Source: Pseudarthrobacter sp. MM222 (GTDB lineage: Bacteria > Actinomycetota > Actinomycetes > Actinomycetales > Micrococcaceae). Taken from it: a DNA stretch of 64,000 bases. Below, piece after piece: positions 57,001-64,000 of the stretch (its first letter is position 1; each line of letters opens with the position of its first letter). The DNA lies in the NCBI RefSeq assembly GCF_947090775.1, contig NZ_OX352321.1:2542001-2606000 (forward strand), read 5' to 3'. Made by a program: the position numbers and the translations under genes. The notes beneath the pieces were generated by a model. The model was not told the origin of the DNA. It made no database searches and saw only the letters and a list, made by a program, of their open reading frames with translations.

Positions 57001-60000
57001 CTACAGCTCCGACGCCGGCACGCCGACACCGAGGATGATCGGTTCGTTCGACGCGGCCGGCTTTGCCGCTGCCTGGTCCGGGGAGGGCGCCTTTGCCTCG
57101 TGCACGGCTCCGGCCGCGGCCGTTGCGGCACGCTGCTCGGCTGCCTCGCGGTGTTCAATGGACGTCTCGTTGGCTGCACCCTGGGCGCGGCTGGCGCTCC
57201 GGTTGCGGCGCACGCGGCGGCCCCGGGAGGTACCAGTTTCGACGTCGGCCCTCGCCGGCGCCTGAGCCTGCGCTGGCTCCGATGCCTGAGCCTGCGCCTC
57301 GGCCGGCGCCGAGCTCGTGGACACCTGCCCGGCGGCGGGCTTGCTCTCCTCGGCGTCGCCAAGGTGGGCGAAAGCCTCCGTCAGCAGGTCAAGGGTCAGT
57401 GCGGGTGCGGTCCCCTCGTCGGCGTGCTCGACGTACGGCAGCACCACCTGCTCGCCGCCGAAGGTCAGCACAGCAGCGGGACGTCCGGCTGCTTCCTCAG
57501 TGGCGGCCAGCTGCCGGGCCGTCTCGACGACGGCCTGGCGGGTCTCCGCCTGGCGGGTGCCGGCGTCGTGCGCGGTTGCCGCTTCCCCCTCGTGCAGGTG
57601 GGCAGCGTGCGCGGCGGCGGCGATGTTCGCCAGGGCAGCCCGGGTGGCCTCCGCCTTGGCGTGGCGCTCGGCCTCGGTGGGCTCGGGGTGGAGGGCTGCC
57701 GGTGCCGACGGAGCGGACTCCGGCCCGCCCTGAGCTCCCTTGCCGCGGCGGCGGCCCTTGCGCTCCGTGCGGGCAGCGGGCTGGTTCTCGGTCCGCGGGA
57801 CGTGGTGTTCCGCGGCGACGACGTTGGCGCGGCGGTGCTCCACGGGCTCGTCGTGCGTGACGATGCCGCGGCCGGCGCAGGTTTCGCACTGCTCGCCAAA
57901 GACTTCCAGCAGCCCGGTACCCATCCGCTTGCGGGTCATCTGTACCAGCCCGAGCGAGGTCACTTCGGCCACCTGGTGCTTGGTCCGGTCACGGCCGAGG
58001 CACTCCACCATGCGGCGCAGCACGAGGTCGCGGTTTGACTCCAGCACCATGTCGATGAAGTCGATCACGATGATGCCGCCGATGTCGCGGAGCCGGAGCT
58101 GCCGGACGACTTCCTCGGCCGCTTCCAGGTTGTTCTTGGTGACGGTTTCCTCGAGGTTGCCGCCGCTGCCGGTGAATTTGCCGGTGTTGACGTCCACCAC
58201 GGTCATGGCTTCGGTGCGGTCGATCACCAGGGATCCGCCGGACGGCAGGAAAACCTTGCGGTCCAGTGCCTTGTGGATCTGCTCGTCGATCCGCCAGGCC
58301 GCGAAGATGTCCGTGTCCTTGGTCCACTTCTCGAGCCGGCCAACAAGGTCCGGAGCCACGTAGGTGACGTAGGCCTCGATGGTGTCCCAGGCTTCCTCGC
58401 CGGAGACGATCAGCTTGGAGAAGTCCTCGTTGAAGACGTCGCGGACCACCTTGATGGTCAGGTCAGGTTCGCCGTAGAGCAGCTCGGGGGCCAGGATCTT
58501 GGTCGACGTCGACTGGCTCTCGATGCCTTCCCACTGCGCGCGGAGCCGGTTGATGTCGTGGGTCAGCTCTTCCTCGGACGCGCCCTCGGCCGCGGTGCGG
58601 ACAATCACACCGGCGTTTTCCGGCAGGCGGTCCTTGAGGATCCGCTTGAGGCGGTTGCGTTCGACGTCGGGCAGCTTGCGGGAGATGCCGGTCATGGATC
58701 CACCGGGCACGTACACCAGGTAGCGGCCGGGCAGGGAGATCTGGCTGGTGAGGCGGGCGCCCTTGTGGCCGACCGGGTCCTTGGTGACCTGGACCAGCAC
58801 GGAGTCGCCGGACTTCAACGCGTTCTCGATCCGGCGCTGCTTGCCCTCAAGGTTGACGGCTTCCCAGTTGACTTCACCGGCGTAGAGCACAGCGTTGCGG
58901 CCGCGCCCGATGTCCACGAAGGCGGCTTCCATGGACGGCAGCACGTTCTGGACCTTGCCCAGGTAGACGTTGCCGATCAGGGAATCCTGCTGGGTCTTGG
59001 ATACGAAGTGCTCGGCCAGGACCCCGTCTTCGAGGACGCCGATCTGGATTCTGTCGTCGCGCTGGCGGACGATCATCTGGCGGTCCACGGACTCACGGCG
59101 CGCCAGGAACTCGGCCTCGGTGATGACGGTGCGGCGGCGGCCGGTGTCGCGGGATTCGCGGCGGCGCTGCTTCTTGGCCTCGAGCCGGGTGGAGCCCTTC
59201 ACGGAGGTGACGCGGTTGTTAACCGGCGCTTCGCTGATCGCCCGCGGAGCACGGACCCGGGTCACCGTGTTGGGCGGATCGTCGTCTCCCCCGCCGGTGA
59301 GCTCGAGGTCCTGGTCGCCACGGCGGCGGCGGCGGCGACGGCGCGAGGTCACACCGTCCTCAAGGGTGGCCTCGGTGCCTTCGTCTGCGTCCTCGGCGGA
59401 CTCTTCCAAATCGGTCTCCGCTTCGCCGGTGCGGCTGCGTCCCCGCCGGCCGCGGCTGCGGCGACGCCGGCGGCTGCCGGCGTCCTCGCCCTCTTCGCCT
59501 TCTTCCTCTTCCGCCTCTTCGGGCGCGGCAGCGACCGCGGCCGGCACCGGGCGGACGACGGCGGTCAGGTCGGGGGCCTGGAAGATCATCGACGTGACGG
59601 CCCCCGGCTCAAGGAAGAGCGAGGAGGCCGCGGAGCGGGCGGCGGCGGCGGGCTCCTCGGGCGTTTCCACGGCGGGGGTTTCTTCGGGCGCGGAGGTTCC
59701 CGCGGCCGGAGTTTCTTCCGCCGCGGCGGTTTGTGCGGCCGGGGTTTTCTCGGACGCGGGGATTTCGGCGGGCGCTGCTGCTGCGGGTGCTGCGTCCGCG
59801 GCGGGCGTCTCCGCGGACGGCGTTTCGGCGGCGGGCATTGCGGCGGCGGGGGCCTCCGGTGCCGGCTCTGCTTCGGCCACCGGCGCGGCGGCCTTGGCCC
59901 GGCTGGCCCGGCGCCGGACGGGCTTCTCGGCGGCGGGGGCTACGGGAGCCTCGACGGCGGGAGCCTCGGCCTCGTCGGCGAAGGCCGGCAGGGGCTCGGG

Positions 60001-60282
60001 TGCCCCGACGACTTTGCGGGCGCGGGTCCGGCGGACGGGGGCCTTGGCCTTGGGTTCAACGGGAGTGGCGTCGCCCGCCGGGGCTTCAGTTGCCTCGGCC
60101 GGGACCACGGCGTCCGCGGCGGGCTCCGTGTCAGCCTTCGGGAGGGCCTTGCGGCGGGTTCGAACGGGCCGCTTCGGCGGTACTGCCGCCGCGGCTGCCT
60201 CTTCTGCTGTTTCGTCCGTCGTTACTGCTTCTTCCGCAACGACCAGTTCTTCATTACCGGCTATAACCTGGTTCTTATCCAT
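57001..60282 (-). CDS. rne: Rne/Rng family ribonuclease E/G
   Basis: 1093 aa from the ATG at 60282 (GGAG upstream; the frame opens 23 codons earlier without signal). Residues ~1-390 are an Ala/Pro/Glu-rich extension with RRRRRSRGRRGR-type basic blocks, common in actinobacterial RNase E. The S1 domain (FVSKTQQDSLIGNVYLGKVQNVLPSMEAAFVDIGRGRNAVL) and the catalytic domain (TVVDVNTGKFTG near 695, IIVIDFIDM) follow; the Zn-link CETCAGRG is near 800. The C-terminal 290 residues are again Ala/Glu-rich. Endoribonuclease for mRNA turnover and rRNA processing. Confidence 0.93.
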   Translation of the reverse strand: MDKNQVIAGNEELVVAEEAVTTDETAEEAAAAAVPPKRPVRTRRKALPKADTEPAADAVVPAEATEAPAGDATPVEPKAKAPVRRTRARKVVGAPEPLPAFADEAEAPAVEAPVAPAAEKPVRRRASRAKAAAPVAEAEPAPEAPAAAMPAAETPSAETPAADAAPAAAAPAEIPASEKTPAAQTAAAEETPAAGTSAPEETPAVETPEEPAAAARSAASSLFLEPGAVTSMIFQAPDLTAVVRPVPAAVAAAPEEAEEEEGEEGEDAGSRRRRRSRGRRGRSRTGEAETDLEESAEDADEGTEATLEDGVTSRRRRRRRRGDQDLELTGGGDDDPPNTVTRVRAPRAISEAPVNNRVTSVKGSTRLEAKKQRRRESRDTGRRRTVITEAEFLARRESVDRQMIVRQRDDRIQIGVLEDGVLAEHFVSKTQQDSLIGNVYLGKVQNVLPSMEAAFVDIGRGRNAVLYAGEVNWEAVNLEGKQRRIENALKSGDSVLVQVTKDPVGHKGARLTSQISLPGRYLVYVPGGSMTGISRKLPDVERNRLKRILKDRLPENAGVIVRTAAEGASEEELTHDINRLRAQWEGIESQSTSTKILAPELLYGEPDLTIKVVRDVFNEDFSKLIVSGEEAWDTIEAYVTYVAPDLVGRLEKWTKDTDIFAAWRIDEQIHKALDRKVFLPSGGSLVIDRTEAMTVVDVNTGKFTGSGGNLEETVTKNNLEAAEEVVRQLRLRDIGGIIVIDFIDMVLESNRDLVLRRMVECLGRDRTKHQVAEVTSLGLVQMTRKRMGTGLLEVFGEQCETCAGRGIVTHDEPVEHRRANVVAAEHHVPRTENQPAARTERKGRRRGKGAQGGPESAPSAPAALHPEPTEAERHAKAEATRAALANIAAAAHAAHLHEGEAATAHDAGTRQAETRQAVVETARQLAATEEAAGRPAAVLTFGGEQVVLPYVEHADEGTAPALTLDLLTEAFAHLGDAEESKPAAGQVSTSSAPAEAQAQASEPAQAQAPARADVETGTSRGRRVRRNRSASRAQGAANETSIEHREAAEQRAATAAAGAVHEAKAPSPDQAAAKPAASNEPIILGVGVPASEL

Positions 60283-60755
60283 ATGTAGGAATACTCCTGC
60301 CCTTGGGCGCCCCCACATCCGGCGCCCGTTGGGGCAATTATTTGTCAACACCCGCGGGCATTGACAGAAGTCAATTGGATACCCTCAGGTTCGCACCGGC
60401 AGTGGGGTGCGGCAGCCCTGGAGGGCCGGCAAGAATGTTCTGAAACCCGTTGATCTTCCGTCACAACCAGGTGCCGTCCAATGGCATTGCGGGACAGCCG
60501 GAATCAGAGGATCCGTGGCTCCCTGCTCATCATTGGCGGTCTTGGGAACAAAATCGCCGGACCGGGACCCGGATGTGGATCGGGTTCCAGCCACGATCAT
60601 TGTCTCACAGGAGCCGTCAAAGCAGTCTTAGGACAGGCATCCGGCACGCCCCCGGAACCGAATCAAAGGAGAAGGCACCGCGCTTCCCGGGCTTCGTTCA
60701 GCCTCCGGCGATAGAATCGGCCCAGAAGCACCTCGACCCAAAGGACTTTCATTCC
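60283..60755. other. Divergent promoter region of rne and the VKOR gene
   Basis: About 470 nt without a supported gene. It should hold the promoters and 5' UTR of the long rne transcript (minus) and of the VKOR gene (plus). Neither a riboswitch nor an obvious operator is seen. Confidence 0.4.
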
Positions 60756-61427
60756 ATGCCCAGCATCTCCAGCGACACCGGCGAGGCAGCCGCGCAGCGG
60801 CAAAGCACCAGCCCGTCCGCCGCAGACCGGCCGCTGCCTCCGATGACCCGTGACCGTCCGTTCGCGTGGCTCCTGCTGATCACCGGCGTCGTCGGCTGGC
60901 TGGCCTCCGGAATCCTCGTGCTGGAGAAACTCGAGGTCCTCAAGGACCCCGGCCACGTCACCGTCTGCGATGTGAATCCGTGGATTTCCTGCGGACAGGT
61001 CATGCAGACGCCGCAGAGTTCAGCGTTCGGCTTCCCCAACATGTTCATCGGCATCGTGGCCTTCGCCGTCACCATCACCACCGCCATGGGCATCCTGGCC
61101 GGCGCCAGGTTTGCCCGCTGGTACTGGCTCGGGCTGCAGGCCGGCGTGACCCTGGGCTTTGCCTTCGTGGTGTGGCTCTGGTCCCAGGCCCTGTATTCCA
61201 TCCACATCCTGTGCCCGTTCTGCATGATCGTCTGGGCCGCCATGATTCCTCTGTTCGTCTGGGTCACCGTCCGGAACGTGTCCCACGGCGTGATCCGCCT
61301 CCCGGCCGGCCCCGCCCGGATCATCGGTGACTCGGGCTGGATCGTCACGGCGCTGCTCTACGTCGCCGTGATTGCAACGATCTTCTTCGCCTTCATCCAG
61401 GTCTTCATCGGGACCTCCGGCTACTAG
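60756..61427 (+). CDS. Vitamin K epoxide reductase-family protein (VKOR)
   Basis: 223 aa; AAAGGAC precedes the ATG at 60756. Four to five membrane spans. Cys pairs are visible: C71 and C79 in VCDVNPWISCGQ and the C153-PF-C156 redox motif in HILCPFCMIVW, plus the conserved Ser/Asn in AFGFPNMFIG. In actinobacteria VKOR oxidises DsbA-like partners to form disulfides in exported proteins, using menaquinone. No DsbA homologue is adjacent. Confidence 0.93.
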   Translation: MPSISSDTGEAAAQRQSTSPSAADRPLPPMTRDRPFAWLLLITGVVGWLASGILVLEKLEVLKDPGHVTVCDVNPWISCGQVMQTPQSSAFGFPNMFIGIVAFAVTITTAMGILAGARFARWYWLGLQAGVTLGFAFVVWLWSQALYSIHILCPFCMIVWAAMIPLFVWVTVRNVSHGVIRLPAGPARIIGDSGWIVTALLYVAVIATIFFAFIQVFIGTSGY

Positions 61428-61444
61428 GAGCGGTTTAACTCCCG

Positions 61445-61501
61445 CGAGATAACAGCAAAGACCAATGTTCGTCGCGAACATTGGCCTTTGCTGTCATCTC
61501 G
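61445..61501. terminator. Bidirectional terminator between VKOR and ndk
   Basis: Arms of about 27 nt at 61445-61471 and 61475-61501 (core accaatgttcg/cgaacattgg and agcaaag/ctttgct) pair with two mismatches or bulges around tcg. Ends the VKOR gene (plus) and ndk (minus). Confidence 0.8.
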
Positions 61502-61526
61502 GTACCTGTCACCCGGTGCCGGGAGG

Positions 61527-61946
61527 TTAGTCCTGGAACCAGATCTTGATCTCACGCTCGGCGGACTCCACCGAGTCGGAACCGTGGACCAGGTTCTGCT
61601 GCACCTTCAGGCCCCAGTCGCGGCCGAAGTCGCCGCGGATGGTGCCGGGGGCCGCCGTCGTCGGGTCCGTGGTGCCGGCGAGCGAGCGGAAGCCCTCGAT
61701 CACGCGGTGGCCCTCGAAGATCGCGGCGACGACGGGGCCGCTGAGCATGAACTCGACAAGCGGCTCGTAGAAGGGCTTGCCGAGGTGCTCCTCGTAGTGC
61801 TGCTCCAGCAGCTCGCGGCTTGCGTCGACCTTCTTGAGCTCGGCCAGGGTGTAGCCCTTGGCTTCGATCCGGGCAAGAATGTTGCCGCTCAGCTGGCGGG
61901 CGACGCCGTCGGGCTTGATCAGGACGAGGGTGCGCTCAATGCTCAC
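61527..61946 (-). CDS. ndk: Nucleoside diphosphate kinase
   Basis: 139 aa. [26 protein letters not shown] starts the protein; the phosphorylated His is in [18 protein letters not shown]. Exchanges the terminal phosphate among NTPs and dNTPs. Part of the ileS-folC-DUF4233-ndk cluster; the 52-nt gap to the DUF4233 gene is short. Confidence 0.98.
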   Translation of the reverse strand: MSIERTLVLIKPDGVARQLSGNILARIEAKGYTLAELKKVDASRELLEQHYEEHLGKPFYEPLVEFMLSGPVVAAIFEGHRVIEGFRSLAGTTDPTTAAPGTIRGDFGRDWGLKVQQNLVHGSDSVESAEREIKIWFQD

Positions 61947-61998
61947 AACTGCTCCAATGTGTTGGGGTGGGGTTCGGGTCTAGTCTACGGGTTTGGGG

Positions 61999-62463
61999 CT
62001 ACGGGTTCTGGGCGCCGGTTTCGGGATCGCTGCCGGCCGGGTGGGCCGCATCCCAGGCGGCCTGGTCGCGTTCCCGCTTGGCGGCCTCGCGGTCAATCCG
62101 GATGCCGGTCCGGATGCCGTACCACCAGGAAATTGCGAAGAGCAGGCCCACCACATACATCGTGGGCTCCACGATTCCGCTCAGGATCAGCACGAGCTGC
62201 AGGATCCAGCCCAGGCCCACGCCCCACGGTTTGGAGAGCACGGCGCACGTGAAGATGAACACGAGGCACAGCCCGATCCCCACGGCGAAGATCAGGGCCG
62301 GCGGAAATTCGTTGCGGCGGAGGCCGAAGACCGCGAGCGTGCCGAAGAGCACCACGAAGGCTTCCAGCAGCAGCACCGTGGAGGCGAACATGACCTTGGT
62401 GGAGCGGCGTTTCTTGGGCATGCCCGGGCGCCACTCGCGCTGGGCCTTGGTGAGACGTGCCAT
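61999..62463 (-). CDS. DUF4233 membrane protein
   Basis: 154 aa. Four hydrophobic spans (for example KVMFASTVLLLEAFVVLFGTLAVFGL, PALIFAVGIGLCLVFIFTCAVL, GLGWILQLVLILSGIVEP and VVGLLFAISWWYGI) flanked by charged ends. DUF4233 is regularly found between folC and ndk in actinobacteria; role unknown. The stop of folC lies 3 nt before the ATG at 62463. Confidence 0.88.
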   Translation of the reverse strand: MARLTKAQREWRPGMPKKRRSTKVMFASTVLLLEAFVVLFGTLAVFGLRRNEFPPALIFAVGIGLCLVFIFTCAVLSKPWGVGLGWILQLVLILSGIVEPTMYVVGLLFAISWWYGIRTGIRIDREAAKRERDQAAWDAAHPAGSDPETGAQNP

Positions 62464-62466
62464 CGC

Positions 62467-63825
62467 TTAGGCGTCCGCCTTTCCGAGCAGGATCCTGGCT
62501 TCCGCCACGAGCGTGATGGAGCCGGTGACGAGGACGCCGCCGGCCAGGTCATCGTTGGTTTCGGCGCGTTCCACGGCCCATTCCAGGGCGTCGTCGAGCT
62601 TGGCGGCAACGTGGAGGTTGTCCTCGACGAAGCCCAGGTCCAGGGCGATTTCGGCGAGGTCCTCGGCCGGCACGGCGCGCGGCGAGTTGGACTGGGTGAA
62701 GCAGTATTCGGCGGCGAGGTCGCCCAGGGACTCCTTGAGCTGCCGCAGGATTTCCTCGGCGTCCTTGTCCGCCAGGACGCCGACCACCACCACGAGCTTC
62801 GTGAAGCTGAAGGCCTCATGGATGGCCTCGGCGGAGACCCGGATCCCTGCGGGGTTGTGCGCCGCGTCCACGATGATGGTCGGGGCCGTGCGCACCACCT
62901 CCAGCCGTCCGGGCGACGTGACCGTGGCGAAGGCTTCCTGCACGATCTCGGCGTCGAGCGGCTTCTCGCCGCCGAAGAACGCCTCCAGCGCGGCGATCGC
63001 GACGGCGGCGTTCTCGGCCTGGTGCGCGCCGTGCAGCGGCACCTGCAGTTCCTCGTACCGGCCGGCGATGCCCTGGATGGTCACCACCTGGCCGCCGACG
63101 GCGACGGTCCGGGATTCGACGCCGAACTCGACCCCTTCGAAGCGGAAGGGGACGTTGACTTCCTTGGCCTTTTCCAGCAGGACCTGGGCCGCGTCCATCG
63201 GCTGCGCGGCGCTGACGAGGTAACCGCCCGGCTTGATGATTCCGGCCTTCTCGTACGCGATCTCCTCCGTGGTGTCACCCAGGAGGTCCGTGTGGTCCAG
63301 CGAGATCGGCGTGACGACGAAGACCTGGCCGTCGCCGACGTTGGTCGCGTCGGTGATGCCGCCGAGGCCCACCTCGATCACGGCCACGTTGACGGGCTGG
63401 TCGGCGAAGACCGCGAAGCCCAGGATGGTCAGGCACTCGAAGTAGGTCAGGCGGGGCTGGCCGTCGGCCTCGAGCTCGCCATCCACGATTTCCAGGTACG
63501 GGCGGATCTCGTCCCAGATCCGGACGAACGTCTCATCCGGGACCGGGGCGCCGTCGATGCTGATCCGCTCCGTGACCTTGGACAGGTGCGGGCTCGTGTA
63601 CCGTCCGGTGCTCAGGCCGTGGGCGCGCAGCCCGGCCTCGATCATCCGGGCGGTCGAGGTTTTCCCGTTGGTGCCGGTGACGTGGATGATCGGGAAGGCC
63701 TTGTTCGGCTCCCCCAGAATGTCCATGGCCCGGTGCAGCGGCGCCAGCCGCGGTTCCATCTTGTTTTCCGGGGCGCGGCCCAGCAGCTCGGCGTAAACGC
63801 TTTCTACGGAGAATTCGTCGGTCAT
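62467..63825 (-). CDS. folC: Folylpolyglutamate/dihydrofolate synthase
   Basis: 452 aa. P-loop VTGTNGKTSTARMIEAGL at about 46-63, then YTSPHLSKVTERI, VNVAVIEVGLGGITDATNV, ISLDHTDLLGDTTEEIAYEKAGI and VDAAHNPAGI (the Mur-ligase signatures). Adds glutamate to folates; polyglutamylated folate is also the preferred MetE substrate. It starts 3 nt downstream of the ileS stop. Confidence 0.97.
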   Translation of the reverse strand: MTDEFSVESVYAELLGRAPENKMEPRLAPLHRAMDILGEPNKAFPIIHVTGTNGKTSTARMIEAGLRAHGLSTGRYTSPHLSKVTERISIDGAPVPDETFVRIWDEIRPYLEIVDGELEADGQPRLTYFECLTILGFAVFADQPVNVAVIEVGLGGITDATNVGDGQVFVVTPISLDHTDLLGDTTEEIAYEKAGIIKPGGYLVSAAQPMDAAQVLLEKAKEVNVPFRFEGVEFGVESRTVAVGGQVVTIQGIAGRYEELQVPLHGAHQAENAAVAIAALEAFFGGEKPLDAEIVQEAFATVTSPGRLEVVRTAPTIIVDAAHNPAGIRVSAEAIHEAFSFTKLVVVVGVLADKDAEEILRQLKESLGDLAAEYCFTQSNSPRAVPAEDLAEIALDLGFVEDNLHVAAKLDDALEWAVERAETNDDLAGGVLVTGSITLVAEARILLGKADA

Positions 63826-63828
63826 GGC

Positions 63829-64000
63829 TTAGTTGGCCTTTACTTTTTCGACGGTGATCTGCAGTTCGGTGTCGGGGCCCGAGGAACCGAGATCGAGTTC
63901 AACGGTCAGCGTTTCGGTGGTCAGGAGCTGCTCGTAGGCCCGGACGGCGTCAAAGACATCCTTGGGGGCCTGGATGATGGTGCGGATCCGGTCGCTGACA
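63829..64000 (-). CDS. ileS: Probable isoleucine-tRNA ligase, C-terminal end only
   Basis: The last 56 residues, open to the window edge: VSDRIRTIIQAPKDVFDAV, then YEQLLTTETLTVELDLGSS and ITVEKVKAN. The SDRI-x(15)-A...ETLxVEL pattern is that of the C-terminal domain of actinobacterial IleS. The gene order (then folC) is also usual. The catalytic core is outside the window; ValS is the alternative, but its C-terminal coiled coil is not seen. Confidence 0.7.
   Translation of the reverse strand, partial: VSDRIRTIIQAPKDVFDAVRAYEQLLTTETLTVELDLGSSGPDTELQITVEKVKAN

Noticed and set aside
58273-60288. 671-aa plus-strand frame opposite the RNase E gene
   Set aside because: Shadow of the Ala/Arg-rich rne arms; Gly/Arg/Cys-rich nonsense composition.

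Overview
The window looks like chromosome of a high-GC Gram-positive of the Micrococcaceae, most likely Arthrobacter, Pseudarthrobacter or a close relative. The evidence is strong G/C bias at third codon positions, frequent GTG/TTG starts, an actinobacterial rplU-rpmA-obg-proB-proA-nadD-rsfS block, the ileS-folC-DUF4233-ndk order, a very long Rne/Rng ribonuclease with Ala/Pro/Glu-rich arms, and a class Ib nrdHIEF operon. The genus is inference; the gene families come from motifs read in the sequence.

Layout. 1-4.2 kb: the 3' end of a GH32 gene, then mostly gene-free DNA with an IS21 IstB remnant, long palindromes and inverted repeats, an EEP-family phosphohydrolase, a truncated Hsp90/sacsin-type ATPase and a 104-aa orphan. 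4.2-9.4 kb: a 1184-aa protein built from repeats resembling the helicase-associated domain, and two small envelope proteins. 9.5-21.0 kb: a defence island. It holds an HTH/degenerate-methylase/TRD-like protein overlapping hsdM, a full type I restriction-modification set (hsdM, hsdS, hsdR), an ABC/AAA ATPase paired with a PIN-like nuclease, and, convergent to them, a three-gene TIR-like / 98-aa / membrane-protein operon. 21.1-25.5 kb: nrdHIEF with NrdR-box-like palindromes. 25.6-29.2 kb: the FAD-protein / DUF1365 / cyclopropane-fatty-acid-synthase-like operon. 29.4-34.7 kb: a LysR regulator, an unknown protein, metE and metF, with a long structured leader before metF. 35-40.5 kb: a FadR-type regulator and a catabolic operon (FAH hydrolase, alpha/beta hydrolase, amidohydrolase, membrane protein, small protein, flavin reductase). 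40.6-46.7 kb: an IS30 remnant, ROK repressor, RlmG/RsmC-like methyltransferase, FAD monooxygenase, YjdM, a secreted lectin-like protein and two identical tRNA-Ala genes. 46.9-64 kb: conserved housekeeping genes, including a ThiD-TenA fusion behind a TPP riboswitch.

How it fits together. The backbone genes are mostly on the minus strand, and operons often overlap by 4 nt (ATGA/GTGA). The 9.5-21 kb segment supplies several layers of anti-phage defence: DNA modification/restriction, a probable ATPase-gated PIN nuclease, and a probable TIR-signalling module ending in a membrane effector. The best candidate for an undescribed system is the TIR-like / 98-aa / three-TM operon at 19805-20998. It resembles Thoeris in its signalling half but lacks the usual ThsA effector. 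The adjacent ATPase-PIN pair is the second candidate. Names and functions are read from motifs; no database search was possible.
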